From NCBI RefSeq assembly GCF_003610555.1, contig NZ_RAPQ01000009.1:558001-622000 (forward strand): a stretch of 64,000 nucleotides of DNA. The letters run 5' to 3'. Position 1 is the first letter of the stretch; each line of letters begins with the position of its first letter. Shown here piece after piece: positions 25,373-34,170 of this stretch. A program made the translations under genes and the position numbers. The notes beneath the pieces were generated by a model. It saw nothing but the letters and a program-made list of their open reading frames with translations. It searched no databases and was not told the origin of the DNA. Source of the DNA: Marinifilum flexuosum (GTDB lineage Bacteria > Bacteroidota > Bacteroidia > Bacteroidales > Marinifilaceae).

Positions 25373-27358
25373 ATGCGCAATAGATTTGTTCAGCTTATTA
25401 TCACTCTGATTATATTATCCTGTCCTATAGTTTTAAAGGCACAATTAAACACCAACAATATTTTCGATAAAGGTAGAAGTGCAATTTATTTTGATGATTA
25501 CACCGAGGCAATCAACAAATTCAACGACATCATCAGGGTAAAACCATATTTACCTGAACCTTATTTCTTTCGGGGACTGGCAAAATCTCACCTTGAGGAT
25601 TACAATGGTGCAATTGTTGATTATACCAAAGCCATTGAAATGAATCCCAATTACACTTTTGCTTTTCTGTACAGGGGAATTGCCAAAAATGCACTTAATA
25701 GATTCCAGGATGCAATCATTGATTTTGATAAGGCCATGCTGCTAAAACCCAATATGGCAGATATTTATTTTAGCAAGGGGAATAGTTTGCTATCCTTAAA
25801 ACAATACAAAAGTGCAGAAGAAAATTATACAAAAGCCATTCAAATTGATCCGGAAATATTAGGCGTTTATTTAAATCGATCCATTGCACGTGAAAATCTG
25901 GATGATATCGATGGTGCAATAAAAGATTGTAACAAAGCCATTCAATTGAATAACTTCTCGGCCCATGCCTTTGGAAATCGAGGATATCTAAAATTCAAAA
26001 AAGAAGATTACCACGAAGCCATAAAGGATTACAACCGTGCTTTAAAACTTGAACCGGAAAATGCGAGGGTTCTTATGGCAAGAGCTTTCGCAAATTACCG
26101 TCTAAAAGACTTAAAGGGCACCATGGATGATTACAACAAAGTGCTTGAAATTGATCCCAATAATGCTCACTGTTACTACAACAGAGCCTTGTTAAAATCA
26201 GAAATTGGAGACTATAATTCAGCAATTGATGATTTCAACAATGTTTTGGAAATGAATCCTGACAACATGCTAATCTATTTCAACCGAGGATTTGTAAAGA
26301 CTGACATTGGAGACCTGTATGGTGCCATGGCCGATTTTAGCACTGCCATTCGAATCTATCCTGATTTTGCCAAAGCCTACCTTGCCAGAGCATCGGTAAA
26401 GCGTGATTTAAATGATGAACAAGGTGCCATGAAAGATAGACATCAGGCATTACAGATTATCGACAGATACAAGAAAATGAAAAACGAAGGCAAAATGTCT
26501 GCGTTTGTTGATACAACAGAAAACTTTCAACGTTTGATTGACTTAAATTCCAGAGAATCATTTACCGAAGAGATTATTAAAGGACGAGTTCAGGATAAAC
26601 GCGTAAACATCGAATTGGAAGACAACTTTCACATTACACACTTGAGCATGGATAGCTTGCGTGCAGGAAAGATTCAGTATTACGATCAAACAATCATGAA
26701 ATACAACCAGCAGCACAATTACAGTCCTGCATTTACCATTTCCAATCACTTAAGAAGGTATCCAAAATCATTGGTTGAAAAGCAGATTGCCGCTGCACAG
26801 AATCAAATTCAATCCGATCCGGCCAAAGCTTATTTCCACAGAGGAACCTATCAGCTGATGGACAAGAAATACAACAATGCCATTGATGACTTTAACAAAG
26901 CTTTGGCGAAAGATAAGAACCAGATTTTTGCCTATTTCAATCGCGCCAACGCATTGGTAGCCATGACCGATTACATCCAATCCATTGGAACAGGAAATGA
27001 ATCGGTGGTTAGCTTAAGACCTGATGATAAAAAGGATAAAAACGAAGTGATTGTTGATTACTCCAGCGCAATTAAGGATTACACCAGGGTAATTCAATTG
27101 GATCCATCCTTTGGTTTTGCAATTTTCAACAGGGCTAACGCCTACGCCAAGTCAAAACAATTCAAGAAAGCCATTGCCGATTATGATTGGGCTTTACAAT
27201 TGGATCCTAACTTTAAAGAAGCATACTACAATCGTGGGCTAATTTATCTGTTCCTTAACGATAAAACATTGGCATACGAAGATTTAAGTAAGGCTGGTGA
27301 GCTTGGATTAATTGATGCATACAATGTAATCAAACGATATTGTAACAAACAAGATTAG
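25373..27358 (+). CDS. Exported TPR-repeat protein, 661 aa
   Basis: A signal peptide (hydrophobic residues 7-20, cleavage near KAQ) is followed by about ten TPR units (residues 25-365; typical repeats AIVDYTKAIEMNPNY, NRGYLKFKKEDYHEA), a non-repeat charged segment (365-470), and a second block of about five TPRs to the C-terminus. It should scaffold protein-protein contacts in the periplasm or at the outer membrane. No partner is visible in the neighbourhood; the next gene encodes cytosolic RarA. Confidence 0.9.
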   Translation: MRNRFVQLIITLIILSCPIVLKAQLNTNNIFDKGRSAIYFDDYTEAINKFNDIIRVKPYLPEPYFFRGLAKSHLEDYNGAIVDYTKAIEMNPNYTFAFLYRGIAKNALNRFQDAIIDFDKAMLLKPNMADIYFSKGNSLLSLKQYKSAEENYTKAIQIDPEILGVYLNRSIARENLDDIDGAIKDCNKAIQLNNFSAHAFGNRGYLKFKKEDYHEAIKDYNRALKLEPENARVLMARAFANYRLKDLKGTMDDYNKVLEIDPNNAHCYYNRALLKSEIGDYNSAIDDFNNVLEMNPDNMLIYFNRGFVKTDIGDLYGAMADFSTAIRIYPDFAKAYLARASVKRDLNDEQGAMKDRHQALQIIDRYKKMKNEGKMSAFVDTTENFQRLIDLNSRESFTEEIIKGRVQDKRVNIELEDNFHITHLSMDSLRAGKIQYYDQTIMKYNQQHNYSPAFTISNHLRRYPKSLVEKQIAAAQNQIQSDPAKAYFHRGTYQLMDKKYNNAIDDFNKALAKDKNQIFAYFNRANALVAMTDYIQSIGTGNESVVSLRPDDKKDKNEVIVDYSSAIKDYTRVIQLDPSFGFAIFNRANAYAKSKQFKKAIADYDWALQLDPNFKEAYYNRGLIYLFLNDKTLAYEDLSKAGELGLIDAYNVIKRYCNKQD

Positions 27359-27411
27359 AAGACTTTGAATAAGTATTTTAATTTTGTGATTTTAGTTAAA
27401 ACCTCCAAACT

Positions 27412-27564
27412 ATGGACGATTTCTTCGTTATCAAAAATTTTAAGTCCTCACAACCAAAAGGTTGCTCCGGGTTTAAACTTTATCTAGCCTTGAACTCGGC
27501 ACATATTTTGGGTTATTCAAAGTCTCCTATTAAAAATTGTCCTGATATCAGGATAGAACGATAA
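27412..27564 (+). CDS. Possible small ORF before rarA, 50 aa
   Basis: An ATG frame of 50 codons ends 5 bp before rarA. A candidate -7 box TAATTTTG lies at 27379-27386. The peptide (MDDFFVIKNF start) has no motif, and codon use is not strongly informative. It may be a leader peptide for rarA, or the 211-bp gap may simply be the rarA 5' region. Confidence 0.3.
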   Translation: MDDFFVIKNFKSSQPKGCSGFKLYLALNSAHILGYSKSPIKNCPDIRIER

Positions 27565-27569
27565 AATAA

Positions 27570-28844
27570 ATGACACCAAATCAACCTTTAGCTGAACGCC
27601 TGCGTCCAAAAGATTTAAGCAATTATCTTGGACAAAAACATTTGGTTGGCGAAAAAGCCGTACTGCGTAAAATGATAGAATCAGGAAACATCTCCTCTTT
27701 CATTTTGTGGGGACCTCCTGGAGTTGGTAAAACCACTCTGGCAAAAATCATTGCGAATCAGCTGAATCGTCCGTTCTATACTTTATCGGCAGTTAACTCT
27801 GGTGTTAAGGATGTTCGAGAAGTGATTGCCAAAGCCGAAAGCCAAAGGTTTTTCTCTTCTCCCAACCCGATTCTGTTTATCGATGAGATTCATCGATTTA
27901 GCAAATCGCAACAAGATTCATTATTGGGAGCGGTTGAGAATGGAACCGTAACCTTAATTGGTGCTACTACCGAAAACCCTTCCTTCGAGGTAATTTCTCC
28001 ACTTCTTTCAAGATGCCAGGTTTACGTGCTTAAAGCACAGGAAAAAGAAGAGTTGGAACACTTGATCGATCATGCGATTGAGAACGATAGCTACCTAAAA
28101 GAAAGAAACATCAGCGTCAAAGAAAAGGATGCGCTGCTAAAGTTTTCGGGTGGTGATGCAAGAAAACTCTTAAACATTCTTGAACTCGTAATCAATTCAC
28201 AAACCAGTGATGAGATCATCATCACCAATGAATTGGTGACCAAGGAGCTTCAGGAAAATCCATCGATGTACGACAAAGATGGAGAGCAACATTACGACAT
28301 TGCTTCAGCAATGATCAAATCCATCAGAGGTAGCGATCCGGATGCTGCTGTGTATTGGTTGGCCCGAATGCTGGAAGGTGGTGAGGATCCAAAATTTATT
28401 GCACGCCGACTGGTAATTTCATCCAGTGAAGACATTGGATTGGCCAATCCCAATGCCTTATTGCTTGCCAATGCATGCTTTCAGGCCGTTAACCTGGTTG
28501 GAATGCCAGAATCCAGAATCATTTTGTCGGAAACTGCTATTTACCTTGCTACATCGCCAAAAAGTAATGCTTCCTACCTTGCAATAGGCAAAGCGCAAGC
28601 ATTGGTGAGAGAAACAGGTAACTTGTCTGTACCTTTACATTTGAGAAATGCTCCTACCAAATTGATGAAGAATTTGGACTACGGAAAGAACTACAAATAC
28701 TCACACGATTATCCGGGTAACTTTGTAGAACAGGATTATTTACCCAAAGAAATTAAAAATCAACGCTTGTATATCCCACAACAAAATGCTCAAGAAGCAA
28801 AAATTTGGGAGAGATTAAAAAATTGGTGGAAGAATAGATTCTAA
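27570..28844 (+). CDS. rarA: Replication-associated recombination ATPase RarA
   Basis: RarA (MgsA/WRNIP1 family) is a AAA+ clamp-loader-like ATPase that acts at stalled replication forks with SSB. The 424-aa protein shows a start LAERLRPKDLSNYLGQKHL, Walker A GPPGVGKTT, Walker B LFIDEIHRF, sensor 1 IGATTENPSF, the SGGDARKLLN sensor 2 helix, and the C-terminal tetramerisation part (DPDAAVYWLARMLEGGEDP, LANACFQAV). The length is normal. kdsA follows after 37 bp with its own candidate -7 box. Confidence 0.96.
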   Translation: MTPNQPLAERLRPKDLSNYLGQKHLVGEKAVLRKMIESGNISSFILWGPPGVGKTTLAKIIANQLNRPFYTLSAVNSGVKDVREVIAKAESQRFFSSPNPILFIDEIHRFSKSQQDSLLGAVENGTVTLIGATTENPSFEVISPLLSRCQVYVLKAQEKEELEHLIDHAIENDSYLKERNISVKEKDALLKFSGGDARKLLNILELVINSQTSDEIIITNELVTKELQENPSMYDKDGEQHYDIASAMIKSIRGSDPDAAVYWLARMLEGGEDPKFIARRLVISSSEDIGLANPNALLLANACFQAVNLVGMPESRIILSETAIYLATSPKSNASYLAIGKAQALVRETGNLSVPLHLRNAPTKLMKNLDYGKNYKYSHDYPGNFVEQDYLPKEIKNQRLYIPQQNAQEAKIWERLKNWWKNRF

Positions 28845-28851
28845 AATTGCT

Positions 28852-28859
28852 TACTTTTG
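28852..28859 (+). promoter_or_regulatory. -7 box of kdsA
   Basis: TACTTTTG matches TAnnTTTG and lies 22 bp before the kdsA ATG, just after the rarA stop. Confidence 0.5.
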
Positions 28860-28881
28860 CCATTAAATAAAACCGAAAATC

Positions 28882-29700
28882 ATGATTAAAAATATTCCAA
28901 ATATTAAACATACCGATAGTGGTAACTTCTTTCTTTTAGCTGGTCCTTGCGCAATTGAGGGCGAAGAGATTGCCATGAGAATTGCCGAAAGAGTTGTTGA
29001 AATCACCAACAAACTTGAAATTCCTTACATCTTTAAGGGATCATACCGCAAAGCCAACCGTTCAAGATTGGATTCTTTTGCAGGTATTGGTGACGAAAAA
29101 GCACTAAAAATCCTTAAGAAAGTAAGCGATACTTTCGGAGTTCCAACCGTTACTGACATCCACAATCCTGAAGAAGCTGCCATTGCTGCTGAGTATGTAG
29201 ATGTATTGCAGATTCCAGCATTCCTATGTCGTCAGACAGATCTTTTGGTAGCTGCTGCAAAAACAGGTAAGGTTGTCAACATCAAAAAAGGACAATTTTT
29301 GGCTGCTGAATCTATGAAGTTTGCTGTAAACAAAGTTCGTGAATCAGGTAACGATCAAGTGGTGCTTACCGATAGAGGAAACATGTTTGGATACCAAGAT
29401 ATGATTGTTGATTACAGAGGTATTCCAGTAATGCAAGAAAACAATTGTCCTGTTGTTTTGGATATCACTCACTCTTTGCAGCAGCCAAACCAGGCTGGTG
29501 GTGTAACTGGTGGACGCCCTGAACTAATCGAAACAGTTGCCAAGGCAGGTATTGCAATTGGTGCTGATGGTATCTTCATCGAAACGCATCCTGACCCTGC
29601 AAATGCAAAGTCGGATGGTGCAAACATGCTACACTTGGATTATTTGGAAGATCTACTTACAAAATTGGTTGCAATTCGAAAAACGATCAATCAATTCTAA
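28882..29700 (+). CDS. kdsA: 3-deoxy-8-phosphooctulonate synthase
   Basis: KdsA condenses phosphoenolpyruvate with arabinose 5-phosphate to give Kdo 8-phosphate for lipid A core. The 272-aa TIM barrel has FLLAGPCAIEG, FKGSYRKANRSR (substrate Lys and Arg), TDIHNPEEA, QIPAFLCRQTDLL, NIKKGQFLAA, the DRGNMFGYQ loop, VVLDITHSLQQP and GIFIETHPDP. The Asn in KKANRSR is present; a metal-binding Cys is not obvious near the start, so the metal class is unclear. A terminator follows at 29733. Confidence 0.96.
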   Translation: MIKNIPNIKHTDSGNFFLLAGPCAIEGEEIAMRIAERVVEITNKLEIPYIFKGSYRKANRSRLDSFAGIGDEKALKILKKVSDTFGVPTVTDIHNPEEAAIAAEYVDVLQIPAFLCRQTDLLVAAAKTGKVVNIKKGQFLAAESMKFAVNKVRESGNDQVVLTDRGNMFGYQDMIVDYRGIPVMQENNCPVVLDITHSLQQPNQAGGVTGGRPELIETVAKAGIAIGADGIFIETHPDPANAKSDGANMLHLDYLEDLLTKLVAIRKTINQF

Positions 29701-29732
29701 TATCGAAATCATTAAGAAATTCCCATAGGGTT

Positions 29733-29763
29733 CTGAGAGTGTCACTTCAAGTGATGCTCTCAG
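29733..29763 (+). terminator. Terminator of kdsA
   Basis: CTGAGAG/CTCTCAG and inner TCACTT/AAGTGA stems, followed by TTGTTTTA. Confidence 0.85.
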
Positions 29764-29800
29764 TTGTTTTATACAGGGTATTAATGATTGATACCCATCA

Positions 29801-30074
29801 TCTTGAACTCTTCTCTTTATACACATTTATTTTCTTGAATATAATTCGACAAACAATCAGATATCTAATTGTTTAATTTCTAAATTCTCCCCTTCTAGGG
29901 GAGATGGCGACAGCCAGAGGGGTGTATTTTTAATTGAATCTCTTATCTCACCCTTTTCCCTGTCGGGATTTTCCCTAAAAGGGAAAAGTTCAACATGAAA
30001 ATGTTCTCTAATATTCATATGCATTTAATCAATAACGTTATTTCATATTTACACATAAATAGAAGATCTTAAGA
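29801..30074. mobile_element. MITE-like element, family M copy 1
   Basis: A non-coding block of about 274 bp. The left end (TCTTGAACTCTTCTCTTTAT) resembles the inverted right end near 30045-30074. It carries the internal signatures CTCCCCTTCTAGGGGAG, GGCGACAGCCAGAGGGGTG and TTTTCCCTAAAAGGGAAAA, which recur in the same order in the element at 49106-49378. The ends here are more decayed than in that copy. Confidence 0.65.
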
Positions 30075-30116
30075 GAGAGCATCAAAATACATTCTAACAC
30101 AGAAAACATACAAAAC

Positions 30117-30142
30117 AAAAGATCCGACCAAGGCCGGATCTT
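30117..30142 (-). terminator. Terminator of hydrogenase operon
   Basis: AAAGATCCG/CGGATCTTT stem around ACCAAGGC; on the minus strand it ends the hydABC-type operon. T-rich flanks on both sides make it usable in either direction. Confidence 0.8.
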
Positions 30143-30167
30143 TCTTTTTACACAAAATTACCTATTA

Positions 30168-31958
30168 CTAATATTGCTCACGCTTCACATATGTGGTATG
30201 AAGTAATTTGTGAGATTTATGGCTTAAAGGTTCTTCTAAGAATTCCTTATAAATTTGAACGATTTCAGGATTTTCGTGTGACTTTCTGATCGGAAGATCA
30301 CTATCCTCATTGTAAATCGCTTGCATTCGCTTCATACGAACTTCATCATCTACTGGATATGGCTGACCACCACCTCCCAGGCAACCACCTGGACATGCCA
30401 TAATTTCTATAAAGTGATAGAAACTTTCTCCATTCTTGATGTTGTCCATTAATTGATGTGCATTTTCAAGACCATTGGTAATTGCACACTTCAGCTCAAC
30501 TCCCTCAAGGAATTTCCAATCATCAACAGTTCCCTCAATCTTAATGCTCGCTTCTTTCACACCTTCCAGACCACGAACAGGAAGAATTTCAAGATTCTCA
30601 AATGGTACCTCACGTCCAGTTACAATTTCGTAAGCTGTACGAAGAGCCGCTTCCATTACACCTCCTGTTGCACCGAAGATGACTGCAGCACCAGAACCCG
30701 TTCCCATAATGGAATCAAAGGATTCATCATTTAATTTTTCAAACTCAATACCAGCCTGACGAATCATTACTGCAAGCTCTCGGGTAGTCAATACAAAATC
30801 AACATCCTTGTAACCGCTATCCTTCATTTCTGGACGGTTGGCCTCATATTTCTTGGCCGTACACGGCATGATGGAAACAGAAATAATATTTTGAGGATCT
30901 ACTTTAACGTTCTTCGCATAATAGGTCTTTGCCAAAGCACCAAACATCTGCTGAGGTGATTTACAAGTAGACAGGTTAGGAAGATACTCTGGGTATTTGT
31001 GCTCGATGTACTTCACCCATCCTGGAGAACAAGAGGTCGCCATAGGCAATGCAACATCAGGATCATCCTCTACCAATGCACGCTTCAATCTTGTCAACAA
31101 CTCAGTTCCTTCCTCCATAATGGTAAGGTCGGCAGTAAAATCAGTATCCAATACCGAATCAAAACCCAAACGACGAAGAGCAGAAACCATTTTACCGGTA
31201 ACACGAGTACCCGGCTCAAATCCCAGTTCTTCACCCAAACCGATACGAACAGCAGGAGCCGTTTGCACCACAACATGAGATTCAGGATCAGCAATGGCAT
31301 CCCAAACTTTCTCTACATACGATTTCTCAGTTAAAGCACCCGTAGGACAGTGAACAATACACTGACCACAATTGGTACAAACGACCTCGTCCAATGCACG
31401 ATCGAATACCGTTGAGATCTTCATCTCAGAACCTTTGTGAGCTACCGCAATGGCACCAACACTCTGAATTTCGGCACAAGTACGAACACAACGCTGACAA
31501 CGAATACATTTCGAATCATCCTTTTCAATGGCAGGAGAAATTCTGTCAACCGTATAGTTCTTATCAGGAACCAAATCAATAAAATCCTGGTTGGTAATCT
31601 GATATTCTGCCGCCAATTCCTGCAATTCACAATGCCCATTGCGATAACACTTGGTACATTCCTCGTTGTGCTCGGTAAGCAACAATTCGATGATGTGCTT
31701 GCGACAATTACGAACTTTCAGTGTATTGGTATTAATTTCCATACCTTCTGAAACAGGCATGGCACATGAAGCTACAAGTTTATTGTTTCCAACCTGTTCT
31801 ACTACACAAACACGACAGTTCCCTGCAACGCAAAGGTCTTTGTGGTAGCATAAAGTTGGTATTTTGATATGGAGTTTTTCAGCTGCTTCGAGAATGGTTT
31901 GTCCCTCTTCTACACTTACAGCTATTCCATTGATTGTTAAATTTACCATGTTTGACAT
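30168..31958 (-). CDS. hydA: [FeFe] hydrogenase catalytic subunit, HydA/HndD type
   Basis: The 596-aa protein has an N-terminal [2Fe-2S] ferredoxin domain (LCYHKDLCVAGNCRVC), a His-Cys cluster motif (HNEECTKCYRNGHCELQ), two [4Fe-4S] motifs (CIRCQRCVRTC; CTNCGQCIVHCP), the H-cluster domain (TSCSPGW, MPCTAKKYEANRPE, TGGVMEAALR, MACPGGCLGGGGQP) and a small-subunit-like tail. It makes or uses H2. The motif TSCSPGW has Ser where many enzymes have a proton-relay Cys (TSCCP). It is the last gene of a three-gene operon with NuoF- and NuoE-like partners, the layout of electron-bifurcating hydrogenases. Confidence 0.96.
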   Translation of the reverse strand: MSNMVNLTINGIAVSVEEGQTILEAAEKLHIKIPTLCYHKDLCVAGNCRVCVVEQVGNNKLVASCAMPVSEGMEINTNTLKVRNCRKHIIELLLTEHNEECTKCYRNGHCELQELAAEYQITNQDFIDLVPDKNYTVDRISPAIEKDDSKCIRCQRCVRTCAEIQSVGAIAVAHKGSEMKISTVFDRALDEVVCTNCGQCIVHCPTGALTEKSYVEKVWDAIADPESHVVVQTAPAVRIGLGEELGFEPGTRVTGKMVSALRRLGFDSVLDTDFTADLTIMEEGTELLTRLKRALVEDDPDVALPMATSCSPGWVKYIEHKYPEYLPNLSTCKSPQQMFGALAKTYYAKNVKVDPQNIISVSIMPCTAKKYEANRPEMKDSGYKDVDFVLTTRELAVMIRQAGIEFEKLNDESFDSIMGTGSGAAVIFGATGGVMEAALRTAYEIVTGREVPFENLEILPVRGLEGVKEASIKIEGTVDDWKFLEGVELKCAITNGLENAHQLMDNIKNGESFYHFIEIMACPGGCLGGGGQPYPVDDEVRMKRMQAIYNEDSDLPIRKSHENPEIVQIYKEFLEEPLSHKSHKLLHTTYVKREQY

Positions 31959-32005
31959 ATCAAATTTCTTTTTAATGGTTTAAATAAATAGGAATTAGCT
32001 CTTTC

Positions 32006-33193
32006 TTAGTAAATCATTTCCTCACGGAAATTTTCTACAATAGAAGAGAATGAATTAGCCACAGACTGGCCCAAACCACATTTAGCTGTCAACTTCATCG
32101 TATCGGTAAGTTTAAGCAATTGGTCCAAATAAGAGGCTGGCTTTTCACCGCGCTTCACGGCTTTGATGCCTTTTAGTAGTTGCTGACAGCCCACTCTACA
32201 TGGAGTACATTGTCCGCATGATTCCTCCTCGAAGAAATCCAGGTAGTTGTTCAATACATTGTACATGGAGCGAGAAGAGTTGAAGATCATCATCGATCCT
32301 CCTGTAGGCAATGAAATACCCGTTAATTTTCCTTGATAACCAATGGAAGTCTTTCCAAATCGTTTACGTGGAACCAAGAAACCAGAGGCTCCTCCCACCT
32401 GAACAGCTTTGGTGTCACCATCACCAAAGTCGTCAACGAAATCCTGTACCGACATACCAAGCTCTAATTCATAAATGCCTGGAATTGGCGTATCACCCGA
32501 AACCGAAAATACCTTCGATCCGCGAGAATCTTTCACACCCAGTTCGCGAAATTTCTTCGCACCATACTTTAAAATGGTATAGGAATGTGCCAATGTCTCC
32601 ACATTGTTGATTACCGTTGGCTTGTCCATATAACCAATCTCGGTTGGGAAAGGAGGCTTATTTCTAGGCTCCCCGCGCTTGCCTTCCATCGATTCAAACA
32701 GAGCACTCTCCTCTCCACAGATGTATGCTCCACTTCCCATGAAAATTTCAACACGAAAATCCAATCCCAATTCGTCTAATATATCGTGAAATCTTCTCAA
32801 TTCCTTTTTCAGATTTGGAACCAAGAATTTATATTCTCCTCTTAAATAAATGTAGCCTTTTCTTGCACCAATAATTTTAGCACAAACCGCCATACCGGAT
32901 AGAACTTTATGAGGCACTCGGGTTAAAATTTCCCTGTCCTTAAAGGTTCCCGGTTCGCCTTCGTCGGCATTACAAATCACAAATTTTTCATCTACTTTTT
33001 GCTCGGCAGTCAATTTCCATTTCAAGCCGGTTGGAAATCCTGCTCCCCCTCTACCCTTGAGACCGGAATTCACCATCTCATTGATTACTTCCTGATTGGA
33101 CCTTGCCAATGCATTTCTAAGAATCTCTTTACAATCCTGCTCATTTTTAAAGATAAGATCGATTCTATGAAGTTGTTTTTTAGTTGTTGTCAT
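32006..33193 (-). CDS. hydB: NuoF-like hydrogenase subunit, HydB/HndC type
   Basis: The 395-aa protein is the core NuoF fold: GLKGRGGAGFPTGLKW (NAD/FMN binding), NADEGEPGTFKDR, the YIYLRGEY and GAYICGEESALFESMEGKRGEPR segments, and the [4Fe-4S] motif ESCGQCTPCRVGC. It starts without the N-terminal thioredoxin-like [2Fe-2S] domain and ends without the C-terminal ferredoxin domain present in HydB of Thermotoga, so it is a compact version. It should bind FMN and NAD(H) and bifurcate electrons between NADH and ferredoxin. It is followed by hydA after 47 bp. Confidence 0.94.
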   Translation of the reverse strand: MTTTKKQLHRIDLIFKNEQDCKEILRNALARSNQEVINEMVNSGLKGRGGAGFPTGLKWKLTAEQKVDEKFVICNADEGEPGTFKDREILTRVPHKVLSGMAVCAKIIGARKGYIYLRGEYKFLVPNLKKELRRFHDILDELGLDFRVEIFMGSGAYICGEESALFESMEGKRGEPRNKPPFPTEIGYMDKPTVINNVETLAHSYTILKYGAKKFRELGVKDSRGSKVFSVSGDTPIPGIYELELGMSVQDFVDDFGDGDTKAVQVGGASGFLVPRKRFGKTSIGYQGKLTGISLPTGGSMMIFNSSRSMYNVLNNYLDFFEEESCGQCTPCRVGCQQLLKGIKAVKRGEKPASYLDQLLKLTDTMKLTAKCGLGQSVANSFSSIVENFREEMIY

Positions 33194-33239
33194 ACCAAAG
33201 GGTATTTAGATTGTTAGTTTTGCTTTATCTAATACTAGC

Positions 33240-33707
33240 TTAGTTTTCTTCGCGATATTCTCTTAAAATATCCACCACCGATTCTGGCGTAAGCTCTGTA
33301 TAAACATCATCGTTCACCAGCATGGCAGGCGCCTTATGACACCATCCCAAACAGTTGGTCTGAAGAATGGTAAACTTTTTATCTATGGTGGTTTCACCAA
33401 CCTTAATCTTTAAGAAGTTCTCAATTGCCTGGATGATTTGGTTTTTGCCTTTCATGGCACAGGTAATTGTTTTGCATACTCGAATTACATACTTGCCTCT
33501 TGGATCTGTGTCGAGGAAGGAATAGAAGGTAGCCGTTCCGTAAACATCAGCAGCAGGTATGCTCATCTCTTTGGCAATCTTCAATATTGCCTCTTCCGAT
33601 AGGTATCTTTCCTGATCAATCACTCCCTGAAGAATTGGAAGCAAATTTTCGCGATCAGTACCATGCTTGGCAACTAAATCATGCACTAATTTTTCTTGAA
33701 AATCCAT
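33240..33707 (-). CDS. hydC: NuoE-like [2Fe-2S] hydrogenase subunit, HydC/HndA type
   Basis: The 155-aa protein has an N-terminal helical bundle and a thioredoxin-like fold with four Cys ligands in the pairs CKTITC and CLGWC, binding one [2Fe-2S] cluster. TATFYSFLDTDPRGKYVIRVC matches NuoE/HoxE. It would complete the trimer with HydB and HydA. It is the first gene of the operon; HydB starts 46 bp downstream. No hydE, hydF or hydG maturation gene is seen in the window. Confidence 0.93.
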   Translation of the reverse strand: MDFQEKLVHDLVAKHGTDRENLLPILQGVIDQERYLSEEAILKIAKEMSIPAADVYGTATFYSFLDTDPRGKYVIRVCKTITCAMKGKNQIIQAIENFLKIKVGETTIDKKFTILQTNCLGWCHKAPAMLVNDDVYTELTPESVVDILREYREEN

Positions 33708-34000
33708 ACACTGTAGGTTTAAGGGTTAATACTAATAGAGTTTCTATATGAATATAAAAAAATTAAAGAAATATTTCTCTATTTATTTAAAAAACCTTAA
33801 CAGTCAATCTATTACCAAAACAAACAATACTAAAGCTTAACTTAAGAAATCCATAACTCTCCAACATCAGCAAACAAAAGGTCTCTGGAAGGTTTACACC
33901 TATAATAATTTTCCAATACGTTCAACATAAAATGTCGCAAAACATACGTAATTTGTATTTAGACTCCTTTTAAACTATGATAAACGTGACAAAAGTCATA
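33708..34000. other. Non-coding region upstream of hydrogenase operon
   Basis: About 290 bp without a plausible gene on either strand. It holds the hydC promoter region (AT-rich), but I see no clear -7 box. Nothing else is recognisable. Confidence 0.5.
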
Positions 34001-34036
34001 AAGAAAGCCTTCAGTAATTATCCGAAGGCTTTCTCT
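34001..34036 (-). terminator. Terminator after S41 peptidase region
   Basis: AAGAAAGCCTTC (34001-34012) pairs with GAAGGCTTTCTC (34024-34035). On the minus strand the stem is followed by TTTATG. It overlaps the end of the short ORF at 34018-34170. Confidence 0.65.
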
Positions 34037-34170
34037 ATGAATACTTTAAAGTTTTTAGCTTCTGAAAACTTGTTATTAATTTGATTTGTGATCAAATACA
34101 AGCTGATGCCATCTTTCCGTTTGTATTTTACTGAGCTGGTATTACTTTCTACTTCTGATTCGCACTTCAA
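34018..34170 (-). CDS. Possible short ORF or remnant, about 50 aa
   Basis: A frame beginning with a TTG that overlaps the stop of the S41 gene by two bases runs 50 codons to TAA. It has a protein-like pattern (VKYKRKDGISLYLITNQI), unlike random frames here. It could be a translationally coupled small protein, or the debris of a longer gene. No start Met or family is identified. Confidence 0.3.
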   Translation of the reverse strand: MKCESEVESNTSSVKYKRKDGISLYLITNQINNKFSEAKNFKVFIEKAFG

